A program made the translations under genes and the position numbers. Shown here piece by piece: positions 1-7,038 of a DNA stretch of 12,607 nt. The notes beneath the pieces were generated by a model. That model saw nothing but the letters and a program-made list of their open reading frames with translations. It searched no databases and had not been told where the DNA came from. The DNA is taken from positions 6,371 through 18,977 of the forward strand of contig DYJB01000039.1 in assembly GCA_020723365.1 (NCBI GenBank), given 5' to 3'. How positions within the stretch are numbered: position 1 is the stretch's first letter; the number at the start of each line of letters is the position of its first letter. Source of the DNA: Candidatus Aquidulcis sp. GTDB lineage: Bacteria > Chloroflexota > Anaerolineae > Anaerolineales > E44-bin32.

Positions 1-118
1 AGAGCTGGCGCGCTTGAGGATTGCGCACCAGCAACCCGACCTTCTCCAGGATTTCCAGCGAGGCCTGGTGCACTCGAACCACCTGCTCGGGGGTGAGAAC
101 GGTCGCGAGATTCTGCAT
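1..118 (-). CDS. MttB-family (trimethylamine/quaternary amine) methyltransferase, N-terminal fragment
   Basis: Only the first 39 codons are in the window; the gene continues past the left edge. The peptide opens MQNLATVLTPEQVVRVHQAS and continues with LEILEKVGLLV and NPQAR. An opening of the form 'L-[ST]-x-E-x-[IV]-x-x-[IV]-H-x-A-[AS]-L-E-[IV]-L-E-x-[VT]-G' followed by a short helix is typical of the MttB superfamily, corrinoid-dependent methyltransferases acting on trimethylamine, glycine betaine and related quaternary amines. The ATG at 116-118 is preceded by GAGG seven bases upstream, a good ribosome binding site. It lies 81 bases behind the GntR regulator on the same strand, so the two are probably co-transcribed. 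The active site and any in-frame amber (pyrrolysine) codon lie outside the window, so the substrate and the Pyl or non-Pyl class cannot be told. The family call rests on a short N-terminus. Confidence 0.68.
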   Translation of the reverse strand, partial: MQNLATVLTPEQVVRVHQASLEILEKVGLLVRNPQARQL

Positions 119-199
119 GGCTCGACCTCGTGCGAAGTGTCGGGGCCGGTATCGATCGGACGCGCCGCACGGCCCCGCGGCCGCGGCGCGCTCTGCGCC

Positions 200-982
200 T
201 CAGGTCTCGAGGGGCGCGATCTCGGTCACAAAGCGGAACCGGTCGCCGCGGTACAGATCGCGGCCATGCTCCACGGGATGGTCGTCCTGGTCGTAGGCCA
301 GGCGGCGTTCCAGCATCAGCGGGGCACCCGGACCTACGCCCAGCAGCTCGGCCTCATACTCGCCGGCCGTCACGGGCTCGAGCGACTGGCGCGCCCGGTG
401 GATGCGCACCCCGTATTCGCTCTCCATGACCTCGTACATCGAGCGATGCTCCAGATCGAAGCGCTGCAGGCCCGGGAAGCGCTGCGCCGACATCACGTAG
501 TGCTCGAGCATCACCGGGGCGCTGTTCAGGAAGCGCAGGCGCAGCAGGTCGATGACCGGAGCGTGCAGCGGCAGCCGCAGGACGGCCGCCAGCGAGGCCT
601 CCACCGGCCGCTCCTCAATCCGCACCAGGCGGGCCCCGGGCGTGAAGCCGCGCCGCTCCATGCCGCGCGTGAACGAGATCAGCCGCCCGGCCTGGCGTTC
701 GATCTTGGGATCGGCGACGAAGGTCCCGCTGCCCTGCCGGCGGATCAGCAGACCCTGGGACTCGAGCACCCGCAGGGCGCGCCGAAGCGTCAGCCGGTTG
801 ACTCCCAGCCCCTCGCTGAGATCGCGCTCGGCCGGCAGGCGGTCCCCGGGAAGCAATCGACCGGATTCGATCCGGTCGAGCAGACTATCGGCGATCTGGA
901 CGTACAGGGGAATGTCGGAGGTATGCCGGTCGACCGGTCGTTCGATCGGAAAGGAGGCGAGGCGGGCGGGAGTGGCGGTCAT
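200..982 (-). CDS. GntR-family transcriptional regulator, HutC/UTRA subfamily
   Basis: A 260-residue cytoplasmic repressor-type regulator. Residues about 23-91 form the GntR winged helix-turn-helix: DIPLYVQIADSL, then LLPGDRLPAERDLSEGLGV, the recognition-helix segment NRLTLRRAL (62-70) and the wing QGSGTFV (83-89). Residues about 105-250 form a UTRA ligand-binding domain, recognisable by VMLEHYVMS, the long helix SMYEVMESEYG, and APLMLERRLAYD near the end. Length is normal for the family. The ATG at 980-982 has no clear Shine-Dalgarno sequence, but the helix-turn-helix needs most of this N-terminus. Its promoter carries a matching HutC-type operator over the predicted transcription start, so it probably represses itself and the methyltransferase gene that follows. 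UTRA ligands are usually small metabolites of the regulated pathway; here a methylated amine is a reasonable guess but is inferred only from the neighbour. Confidence 0.95.
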   Translation of the reverse strand: MTATPARLASFPIERPVDRHTSDIPLYVQIADSLLDRIESGRLLPGDRLPAERDLSEGLGVNRLTLRRALRVLESQGLLIRRQGSGTFVADPKIERQAGRLISFTRGMERRGFTPGARLVRIEERPVEASLAAVLRLPLHAPVIDLLRLRFLNSAPVMLEHYVMSAQRFPGLQRFDLEHRSMYEVMESEYGVRIHRARQSLEPVTAGEYEAELLGVGPGAPLMLERRLAYDQDDHPVEHGRDLYRGDRFRFVTEIAPLET

Positions 983-1004
983 GCGGCCGGCGGCAGGCTC
1001 TGGG

Positions 1005-1030
1005 AATGGTGTATACCATTAATGTACCAT
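1005..1030. promoter_or_regulatory. GntR/HutC-type operator overlapping the regulator's own transcription start
   Basis: Positions 1005-1020 read AATGGTGTATACCATT, a perfect inverted repeat with 6-bp arms (AATGGT/ACCATT) around GTAT. Its core GTGTATAC (1009-1016) fits the HutC-subfamily consensus GT-N-TA-N-AC exactly. A second half-site, TACCAT at 1025-1030, repeats the TACCAT at 1014-1019 exactly 11 bp away, about one helical turn, which suggests cooperative or extended binding. The palindrome sits directly downstream of the predicted -10, over the transcription start, the usual position for repression. That this gene's own product binds it is inferred from proximity and the consensus. Confidence 0.82.
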
Positions 1031-1050
1031 ACCTTGGCGCACGGCGTCAA
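1021..1050 (-). promoter_or_regulatory. Predicted promoter of the GntR-MttB unit
   Basis: On the - strand there is TTGACG (1045-1050) as a -35 element, an 18-bp spacer, and TACATT (1021-1026) as the -10. Transcription would start near 1014, inside the palindromic operator, giving a leader of about 30 nt. The -35 matches 5 of 6 and the -10 matches 4 of 6 sigma-70 consensus positions. The tight fit with the operator strengthens the call. The remaining stretch, 1051-1153, up to the end of the phosphodiesterase gene shows nothing I can name. Confidence 0.65.
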
Positions 1051-1153
1051 TCGGGGATTGCGAGGCTACCGGTGCGGGTGTGTGTTTCCTGCCCGCCGAC
1101 CTGCCGCGCAGGCTCAGGGGCCCTCGGCCGCCGCCTCGCCCCCGGCGCCAAGC

Positions 1154-2119
1154 CTACGTCCGGCTGTAGGCAACGAACTCCGTCTCGATCGAACCGTCGG
1201 CGAAGAAGTCGACCATCACATACGACGGCGGGCAATGCAGGTAGTCGCCATACCACCAGTTGCCGGAAACGGCGCCGTTGCAGGCGTAGCGCACGCCCAG
1301 GTAGTCCACCCGGTCGTGCTGGTGGGCATGCCCGCTCAAACAGGCGCGCACGTTGGGATGGGCCAGGAACAGCTCGCGCAGCCAGCCGGCGTCGATGTGC
1401 ATCCAGGCTCCCGGCACAACCCAGTTGCCGCTCGCCGCCAGATCTCCGTCGAAGAACTCGCAGGCGCACAGGATCGGGATGTGCGAAGCGATGCAAACGG
1501 GCGTCGTCGCCGCCGTCGTCTCGAGGTCGGACCGCAGCCAGGCCCTCTGCTCCTCATCCAGTTTGCCCGTGTACGGCATGGGCGATTCGATTTCGCGCAC
1601 GTGCGTGCTGTCGAGCACGATGAAGTGCCAGCCTGCCTGATCGAAACTGTAGTAGCGCTGCTTGAGCCCCAGCGCCTGCAGAGCCATGCCCTTGCCGAAC
1701 AGCGGGTCGTCCCTGAGCGCCGCCCGCTCCAGCTCCGGCAGCCCCCAGCCGAAGACGTCATGGTTGCCGATGGCGTGCACCACCGGCAGCGAGCACTCTT
1801 GCGTGAGGATCTCATTGAACAGGCCCCAGCGCGTGAGGGAGTACTCCTTCGGCGTCTCGAGGGAGTCCATAATCGAGTCGCCCGTGTTGAGGATGAACGC
1901 CGGTGGGTCGGCCTGTGCCTGGGCATGCGCCAGGGCCTTGGCCATCCCCAGGCGGGCATCGCTGCGCTGGTCGAGATGAATGTCGGTCAGGTGGGCAATC
2001 CGCAAGAGCCGATCCGGCCTGGCGGACGGCGGTGCCGCCTGGCAGGCCGCGGCGGCGGCCGTCGACAGGGCGCCGGCGGCGTGCAGGAATCCCCGACGCG
2101 AGAGGCGTGGCGGCATCAT
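1154..2119 (-). CDS. Tat-exported calcineurin-like metallophosphoesterase (Icc/CpdA/GpdQ type), probable lipoprotein
   Basis: A 321-residue metallophosphoesterase of the COG1409 kind, which includes cyclic-nucleotide and glycerophosphodiester phosphodiesterases. All metal-binding motifs are present: HLTDIHLD (D46, H48), TGDSIMD (D81), GNHD (118-121), SHIP (H213) and GHAHQHD (263-269), so it should be an active dinuclear-metal enzyme. The N-terminus has a twin-arginine signal, RLSRRGFL (5-12), then an Ala-rich stretch ending AAAAAC with Cys26, a plausible lipobox, so it should act outside the cytoplasmic membrane. The ATG at 2117-2119 overlaps the YitT stop as ATGA, with AGGA/AAGGA just upstream; the adjacent ATG at 2114-2116 is equally usable. 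The substrate is unknown. Its place beside a transporter and an MttB-type methyltransferase makes a phosphodiester carrying an amine head group worth considering. Confidence 0.9.
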   Translation of the reverse strand: MMPPRLSRRGFLHAAGALSTAAAAACQAAPPSARPDRLLRIAHLTDIHLDQRSDARLGMAKALAHAQAQADPPAFILNTGDSIMDSLETPKEYSLTRWGLFNEILTQECSLPVVHAIGNHDVFGWGLPELERAALRDDPLFGKGMALQALGLKQRYYSFDQAGWHFIVLDSTHVREIESPMPYTGKLDEEQRAWLRSDLETTAATTPVCIASHIPILCACEFFDGDLAASGNWVVPGAWMHIDAGWLRELFLAHPNVRACLSGHAHQHDRVDYLGVRYACNGAVSGNWWYGDYLHCPPSYVMVDFFADGSIETEFVAYSRT

Positions 2120-3018
2120 GGCTTCCTTTCCTGGGTTGCTGCGGGTGCAGGCCCCGGCCGGGGGCGCACGACGCCGCCACTGGCCTGATGTCCCTGCCCG
2201 ACCACGATGAAGGCGCTGTCGTCGGCCTCGGTCACAATCGATCGCAGGGCGCTGACATCCGGGCGCCCGACGGTGCAGAACAGGACGGCATGCGCGGCGC
2301 CGGTGAACTCGCCCTGCGCCGGCCACGTGGTCACACCGATGCCAAGCCCGTTCAGCACAGCCCGCGCCACGGCGTCCGGCTCATCGGTCACGATGAAGAC
2401 GGTACGGATGGTGCTCGGCCCCTCCAGCACGTAGTCGGCTGCCAGCCCCCAGACGAAGAGCGTGATCAGCGCGTAGAGCGCCTTCTCCCAGCCGAACACG
2501 ATCCCGGCCAGCAGCACGACGGCGCCATCGGTGATCAAGTACACCTGGCTGATGGGCACGCCGGTGCGCAGCTGCATGATTCGGCTGACCACGCCCGTCC
2601 CGGCCGAGGTGCCCCGCCCGCGGAACACCAGCCCCGTGCCGATCCCGCCGACCACGCCACCAAACAGGGCGTTCAGCAGCAAGTCCTGTGTCAGCCCCCC
2701 GGCAGGGGTCCAGCGCGCCAGGATGTCCACGCCCAGGTTGTACAGCAGGACGACGAAGGCGGTCCGCAACAAGAAACGGAACCGCCCGAGGCGGGCGTAG
2801 CCGAGCACCAGCATGGGCAGGTTGAGCAGCAGCATCGTCAGCCCGACGGGTGTGCCGATCAGCCGGCGCAGGATGATCGCCAATCCCGACACCCCTCCGG
2901 GCGCCAGGTCCGACGGCACCAGGAAGAGGTCCACGCTCAGCGCCAGCAGCACAGCCCCGGCTGTAAGCAGCGCTCCCTCCCGGACGATTTCCGTTCCGGC
3001 GCCACGCCTTCGCACCAT
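2116..3018 (-). CDS. YitT-family membrane protein (DUF161 plus C-terminal DUF2179)
   Basis: A 300-residue integral membrane protein. The first two-thirds carry about five hydrophobic segments with the family hallmarks VPSDLAPGGVSGLAIIL and RGRGTSAGTGVVSRIM. The last third is a soluble domain of the DUF2179 type (IRTVFIVTDEP... through AFIVVGQGHQASGG), as in Bacillus YitT/YqfU relatives. The physiological role and any transported compound are not established for the family. I place the start at the ATG at 3016-3018 because GGAGG lies five bases before it. An in-frame ATG 21 bases further upstream (3037-3039) has no ribosome binding site and lies inside the stem of the 3035-3062 hairpin. The stop overlaps the start of the exported phosphodiesterase (ATGA), so the two are translationally coupled. 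The C-terminal tail is rich in Pro and Arg and probably disordered. Confidence 0.9.
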   Translation of the reverse strand: MVRRRGAGTEIVREGALLTAGAVLLALSVDLFLVPSDLAPGGVSGLAIILRRLIGTPVGLTMLLLNLPMLVLGYARLGRFRFLLRTAFVVLLYNLGVDILARWTPAGGLTQDLLLNALFGGVVGGIGTGLVFRGRGTSAGTGVVSRIMQLRTGVPISQVYLITDGAVVLLAGIVFGWEKALYALITLFVWGLAADYVLEGPSTIRTVFIVTDEPDAVARAVLNGLGIGVTTWPAQGEFTGAAHAVLFCTVGRPDVSALRSIVTEADDSAFIVVGQGHQASGGVVRPRPGPAPAATQERKP

Positions 3019-3034
3019 CCCTGCCTCCACAAAG

Positions 3035-3062
3035 CGCATCCCCGCCGGATGGCGGGGATGCG
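3035..3062 (-). terminator. Perfect 12-bp hairpin behind the ABC ATPase gene (terminator or attenuator)
   Basis: CGCATCCCCGCC (3035-3046), loop GGAT, then GGCGGGGATGCG (3051-3062): a perfect 12-bp stem. On the - strand it starts 26 bases after the ATPase stop codon and is followed by CGCTTTG, only a weak U run. It contains the stem core TCCCCGCC/GGCGGGGA also seen at 7351-7388 and 9409-9425. It ends 16 bases before the YitT start, leaving no space for a separate promoter after it, so partial read-through into YitT is likely unless a promoter lies within the ATPase gene. Confidence 0.6.
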
Positions 3063-3088
3063 GGTCTCATCCGCTTGCCGGCCCGACC

Positions 3089-4138
3089 TCAGCCCATGAC
3101 CCAGCAGCCGTGCGGCGGGAAGGACACGGTCAGGTTCTCCCCCACCTTCGGAAGGACCAGCTTGCGCTCGTTGAGCGCGTCGAGCGTCACAACCGAGTCG
3201 CCCAGCTTCAGGTGAATGCGGACCACCGAGCCGAGGAAGGCGACCGACTCGACCTTGCCGGTCAGATTGTTGTCGCCCTGGCGGGCGCCCATGTGCAGCT
3301 CTTCCGGCCGGAGCATGACCAGCGCCTCGGTGGCGCCGGGCTTCACCGGCGAGCTGGTCGTGAACGGCTGGCCGTCAAGAGCCAGCTTGCCCGAACCGGC
3401 CTCCACCACCTTGCAGCGCAGCTGGTTCAGCGTGCCGACGAAGGAGGCGACGAAGGCGGTGGCCGGGTAGTTGTAGACGTCGAACGGCGTGCCGATCTGC
3501 TCGATCTTGCCGGCACTCATGACCACCACGCGATCGGAAAGCGTCAGGGCCTCTTCCTGATCGTGGGTGACGTAGATGGTCGTGATCTTGGTCTCCTGCT
3601 GGATGCGCCGGATCTCATAGCGCAGCTCGACGCGGATCTTGGCGTCCAGCGCCGAGAGCGGCTCGTCCAGCAGCAGCACGCGCGGGGCGATGGCCAGGGC
3701 GCGCGCCAGGGCCACCCGCTGCTGCTGGCCGCCCGAGAGCTGGTAGGGATAGCGGTCGCCCAGCTCGGGCATCTTGATCAGCGCCAGCATCTCCTTGACC
3801 CGAGCGGCGATCTCGTCCTTGGGCTTCTTGGCGATCTTCAGCCCAAAGCCGATGTTGTTGCCCACCGTCATGTTGGGGAACAGGGCATAGGCCTGGAAGA
3901 CCATCCCCACGTCCCGCTGGCTGGGCGCCTTGTTGGTGATGTCCTGGCCGTCGAGGACGATGGTGCCATCCGTCGGCACCTCGAAGCCGGCCACCATGCG
4001 CAGCGTGGTCGTCTTACCGCAGCCGCTCGGGCCGAGGAACGACACCAGCTCGCCCTTCTCGACGTGCAGGTCGAAATCGTGGACGGCGGCTGTGTCGGCG
4101 AAGCTCTTGCTTGCGTGGTTGATGTCCAGGAATGCCAT
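3089..4138 (-). CDS. ABC importer ATP-binding subunit (PotA/FbpC/UgpC-like, with C-terminal TOBE-type domain)
   Basis: A 349-residue ATPase that powers the importer encoded by the upstream permease and binding-protein genes. Motifs in order: Walker A GPSGCGKTT (36-44), Q-loop Gln82 in VFQAYALFPNMTV, signature LSGGQQQRVALARAL (134-148), Walker B VLLLDEPLSALD (154-165) and switch His192 in YVTHDQEEA. The DEPLSALDAKIRVELRYEI stretch and the region after about residue 235 (LRPEELHMG and following) mark the CUT1/polyamine/iron/phosphonate branch with a TOBE-like regulatory domain. Length is typical. The ATG has GAGG five bases upstream and lies 15 bases after the stop of the second permease, so this is the last gene of the importer operon. 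A substrate cannot be deduced from the ATPase. Confidence 0.96.
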   Translation of the reverse strand: MAFLDINHASKSFADTAAVHDFDLHVEKGELVSFLGPSGCGKTTTLRMVAGFEVPTDGTIVLDGQDITNKAPSQRDVGMVFQAYALFPNMTVGNNIGFGLKIAKKPKDEIAARVKEMLALIKMPELGDRYPYQLSGGQQQRVALARALAIAPRVLLLDEPLSALDAKIRVELRYEIRRIQQETKITTIYVTHDQEEALTLSDRVVVMSAGKIEQIGTPFDVYNYPATAFVASFVGTLNQLRCKVVEAGSGKLALDGQPFTTSSPVKPGATEALVMLRPEELHMGARQGDNNLTGKVESVAFLGSVVRIHLKLGDSVVTLDALNERKLVLPKVGENLTVSFPPHGCWVMG

Positions 4139-4153
4139 CGTGACCTCGATCTC

Positions 4154-4939
4154 CTAGCGTGCGCCGCCGACCGGTACCTGCTGCCCACGGGCGCCGCGGC
4201 CGAGCCATTGGATCAACATGATCGATCCCCAGGTAATCAGGAAGCTCATCAGGGATACCGCCTGGGGCGTATAGGCCCGCATGGCGCCGATCTCTTCGAT
4301 GTACGGGCCGAAGGCCGGCCTCGAAAGCAGGCTGGCGAAGGTGAACTCGCCCATGACAATGGCGAAGGTCAGGAAGATGCCGCTCAGCAGGGCCACGCGC
4401 AGGTTGGGGAAGATGACGTCCCGCAGGATCGTCCCCCAGCCGGCGCCCAGGCTCTGCGCCGCCTCGGTCAGCGTTCGGATGTCGACCGCCCGCAGCCCGG
4501 CGTCGACCGAGCGGTACATGTAGGGCAGCGACAACACGACGTAGCCGACGATCAGCGCCGCCGGCGTGGTGGTCAGCACCAGAGGCGGGCGACCGTAGAG
4601 GCGGATCAGGCCGAAGGTCAGCACGACGGCCGGGACGACGAACGGCATGAGCGTGACGAACTCGACGTACGGCCTGGCCTTCGGCAATTTGAGCTGCACC
4701 CAGTAGGCGGTCGGCACGACCAGCAGCAGGCTGATGGTGATGGTGATCGCCGCCCACAGCAGCGAGTAGCCGAAGGACTGGTAGAAGCGCGGGTCCTGGA
4801 AGGCGACCCGGTAGGCTTCGAGAGTGTAGCGACCCTTCAGCATCCGCAGGCTGAACTCAAGCGTGGAGACCAACGGGATGAAGAAGTACAGGACTCCGAT
4901 GATGAACCAGAACCAGGACCAGACCGGGAAGCGTCTCAT
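4154..4939 (-). CDS. ABC importer permease (PotC/PhnV-like, BPD_transp_1)
   Basis: A 261-residue inner-membrane permease with about six transmembrane segments, the second of two separate permease subunits. The cytoplasmic EAA loop that docks the ATPase is clear at about 159-180: EAAQSLGAGWGTILRDVIF followed by PNL. The region VEFVTLMPFVVPAVVLTFG is typical of the PotC/Fe3+/phosphonate permease group. I chose the ATG at 4937-4939 because it forms an ATGA overlap with the preceding permease stop and has GAGGTG about six bases upstream. A GTG at 4946-4948 would add three residues but lies on top of that ribosome binding site. Two separate short permeases suit a polyamine- or aminoethylphosphonate-type system better than the fused permease of most FbpB iron systems, but the substrate remains open. 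Confidence 0.94.
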   Translation of the reverse strand: MRRFPVWSWFWFIIGVLYFFIPLVSTLEFSLRMLKGRYTLEAYRVAFQDPRFYQSFGYSLLWAAITITISLLLVVPTAYWVQLKLPKARPYVEFVTLMPFVVPAVVLTFGLIRLYGRPPLVLTTTPAALIVGYVVLSLPYMYRSVDAGLRAVDIRTLTEAAQSLGAGWGTILRDVIFPNLRVALLSGIFLTFAIVMGEFTFASLLSRPAFGPYIEEIGAMRAYTPQAVSLMSFLITWGSIMLIQWLGRGARGQQVPVGGAR

Positions 4940-5865
4940 CGCACCCACCTCGCCGCCCGCCGCTGCGACCAGACGTAGATCGACATGACCATCGACATGA
5001 TGACGATCATGCCCAACGCCATGGCGTTGCCCAGCCCCGGGTTGTAGAGCACATCACCCTGGATCTGGGCGCCGATGACGATCGTGACCAGGTTAAGGAA
5101 GGAGCCGGTGAAGGCGTAGGCCGTGGCGTAGGCTCCGAAGGCGTTGCCGAAGAGTAGGATGGCCGTGCCCAACAGCGACGGAGCCAGGATGGGCAGGGCC
5201 ACATAGCGCCAGTAGTGCCAGGTGCTGCCCCCCAGATTCTCGCAGGCCTCCCGCCACTCACGGCGCAGGCCGTCCAGCGCCGGGGCCATGACCAGCACCA
5301 TGAGCGGGAACTGGAAGTACATGTAGACGATCGACAGGCCCCAGAACGTATAGATGGTGAAGCCCCCGGCGTGAATGTCGATCCCCGCCACGTCCTCCAG
5401 CAGGCGCGTCACCAGACCGGCGTTGCCCATGGTGGCCACGAAGGCGAAGGCCAGCGGCACGCCGGCGAAGTTGGAGGCCACGCCCGAGAAGGTCAGCATG
5501 AAGCTGCGTACGGTCTTGGGCAGCCCGCCGATGGTGACGGCGTAGGCCAGCAGGAAGCCGAAGATCGATCCCCCGACGGCCGTGGTGGCGCTGACCTGCA
5601 GGCTGAGCCTGTAGGCGTTGCGGATATCACTCTTCTGAAACAGGTCGAGGATGTTCTGGAAGGTGAACGTGTGATCGAGGCTCTCGAAGCTCCGCACGAA
5701 GATGGAGGCCGAGGGCAGGAACAGGAACAGGAAGGCGAAGGTGAAGAAGGGAACGACGCCCAACCAGGTCCACGTGACAGGTCGACGAGGGGGACGCGCC
5801 GAGGGCGCGTCCCCCATCTCCTGTCGTGGGCCTGTCTCGGCGCGCGGGGAGCGCTCGACAGCCAC
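4936..5865 (-). CDS. ABC importer permease (PotB/PhnU-like, BPD_transp_1)
   Basis: A 309-residue permease with a charged, Pro-rich cytoplasmic N-terminus of about 30 residues and then about six transmembrane segments (first: WLGVVPFFTFAFLFLFLP). The EAA loop is at about 206-225 (EACENLGGSTWHYWRYVALP). The start is GTG at 5863-5865; a strong AGGAGG lies eight bases before it and no better ATG is near. The gene lies 21 bases after the binding-protein stop. Codons 17-26 contain a perfect 12-bp inverted repeat, annotated separately. The gene overlaps the next permease by four bases. Order (binding protein, permease, permease, ATPase) and close spacing show a single importer operon. Confidence 0.94.
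   Translation of the reverse strand: MAVERSPRAETGPRQEMGDAPSARPPRRPVTWTWLGVVPFFTFAFLFLFLPSASIFVRSFESLDHTFTFQNILDLFQKSDIRNAYRLSLQVSATTAVGGSIFGFLLAYAVTIGGLPKTVRSFMLTFSGVASNFAGVPLAFAFVATMGNAGLVTRLLEDVAGIDIHAGGFTIYTFWGLSIVYMYFQFPLMVLVMAPALDGLRREWREACENLGGSTWHYWRYVALPILAPSLLGTAILLFGNAFGAYATAYAFTGSFLNLVTIVIGAQIQGDVLYNPGLGNAMALGMIVIMSMVMSIYVWSQRRAARWVR
5789..5815 (-). repeat. Perfect 12-bp intragenic hairpin in the 5' end of the PotB-like permease gene
   Basis: GGGGGACGCGCC (5789-5800), loop GAG, GGCGCGTCCCCC (5804-5815), a perfect stem within codons 17-26 of the permease, in its non-membrane Pro/Ala-rich N-terminal tail. It begins about 50 bases after the GTG start and about 70 bases after the binding-protein stop. 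It could protect the upstream binding-protein mRNA from 3' decay or lower downstream expression, giving the usual excess of binding protein. Function is inferred; the repeat itself is seen directly. Confidence 0.6.
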
Positions 5866-5886
5866 GATGCGATCCTCCTAAAGGTC

Positions 5887-7038
5887 CTACTCGCCGAAGA
5901 CGACCTTGCGCCAGTTGTCGGTGATGTAGGTCTTGGTGGCGCCCAGGATCTCGACGGTCGGGAAGTAGGCGTTGGCGTAGGCTTCGGCCGGCGGCAGCTT
6001 GGCGGCCAGGTCGGCCGGGATGACGCCGCGGGCGGCCATGTCATTGTAGCGAATCGGGTGAGCATAGCCCTTGAGGTACAGGAGCTGGCCCTCATCGCTC
6101 ATCACGAACTCCCACCACAGGCGGGCGGCGTATGGGTGCGGAGCGTAGGCGCTGATGCCGCCGGCGTACGGCCCGGCGATGACGCCCGTCTTCGGCACGA
6201 CGATCTCGAGCTCCGGGTTCCCCGCCAGCGCGTCGCGGTTGGCGAGCGCCAGGTAATCCCACTCCATCACCAGCGGCGTCTCGCCCAGGGCGATCTTGCC
6301 CTGATCGGCGATGACCGGGATGAAGTTGCCGGCCGCGTTGACTTCCTTCCAGTACTCCAGGCCGAGCTCAGCGGCCTTCATGGCATCGTCCATCGTCTCG
6401 GGATTCTTGCCGAGGCGCGAGATGCCGGAGGCGAAGACCGTCTGCACCGACTGGTTGGACTTGAGCACGTCGCCGGCCATGGCGACCTTGCCCTTGTAGA
6501 CCGGGTCGAGCAGGTCTTCCCAGTCGGTCGGGGTCGGGACGGCGCCCTTGATGACCTCGAACACCAGCGCGCCGTAGTACTCGGCCCACCAGTAGCCGTC
6601 GGGGTCCTTCATCGGGATCGTGTCGAAGGTCGCCACCTTGTAGGGGGCCACCAGGCCGTCCTTCATGGCCGTGACGGTGTGGGCCACGCCGATGTCGATG
6701 ACGTCCGGCGCCTGCGGGCCACCGGCATCCTTGTTGGCGCGGATGGCCTCGAGCTCGTCCGCCGAGCCGGCGTCCGGGTTCAGCTCGTTGACCGCCATGC
6801 CGTACTTGGTCTTGTAGGTTTCGATGATCTCGCCGTAGTTCGCCCAGTCGTGCGGCAGGGCGATGGTCGTCAGCGAGCCCTCTTTCTGGGCGCATTCGGT
6901 CAGCGTGTCCAGCGCGATGCTGTCGGCGCCGGTGATCGGGTCGCACGTGGCGGCCTTGGGTGCGCAGGAGGCCAGGACGGCGCTGGCGCCGGCGGTGGCG
7001 CTGATCTTGAGGAAGTCACGGCGATTCAACTTAGACAT
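5887..7038 (-). CDS. ABC importer substrate-binding protein, Tat lipoprotein (COG1840/PotD-like)
   Basis: A 383-residue extracellular solute-binding protein anchored to the outer face of the membrane. The signal is a twin-arginine type, NRRDFLKISATAG (5-17), followed by lipobox LASC with Cys25 as lipid-modified residue. The mature part has the pattern of COG1840/SBP_bac_6-type proteins: APDVIDIGVAHT, DGYWWAEYYGALVFEV, PTDWEDLLDPVYKGKVAM, and ISAYAPHPYAARLWWEFVMS with DEGQ after it. Relatives bind Fe3+, polyamines, aminoethylphosphonate or other small ligands. The tandem C-terminal Tyr pair of iron-binding FbpA is not evident, so an organic ligand is somewhat favoured. The ATG has an ideal GGAGG seven to nine bases upstream. 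It heads the operon, with its own promoter at 7229-7256 and a leader of about 185 nt. Tat export suggests folding, perhaps with a cofactor or ligand, before export, though Chloroflexota use Tat often for such proteins. Confidence 0.93.
   Translation of the reverse strand: MSKLNRRDFLKISATAGASAVLASCAPKAATCDPITGADSIALDTLTECAQKEGSLTTIALPHDWANYGEIIETYKTKYGMAVNELNPDAGSADELEAIRANKDAGGPQAPDVIDIGVAHTVTAMKDGLVAPYKVATFDTIPMKDPDGYWWAEYYGALVFEVIKGAVPTPTDWEDLLDPVYKGKVAMAGDVLKSNQSVQTVFASGISRLGKNPETMDDAMKAAELGLEYWKEVNAAGNFIPVIADQGKIALGETPLVMEWDYLALANRDALAGNPELEIVVPKTGVIAGPYAGGISAYAPHPYAARLWWEFVMSDEGQLLYLKGYAHPIRYNDMAARGVIPADLAAKLPPAEAYANAYFPTVEILGATKTYITDNWRKVVFGE

Noticed and set aside
175..186. 12-bp palindrome CCGCGGCCGCGG between the GntR and MttB genes
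   Set aside because: Made only of G and C in a GC-rich spacer with no U tail; likely chance, and the two genes are plausibly co-transcribed through it.
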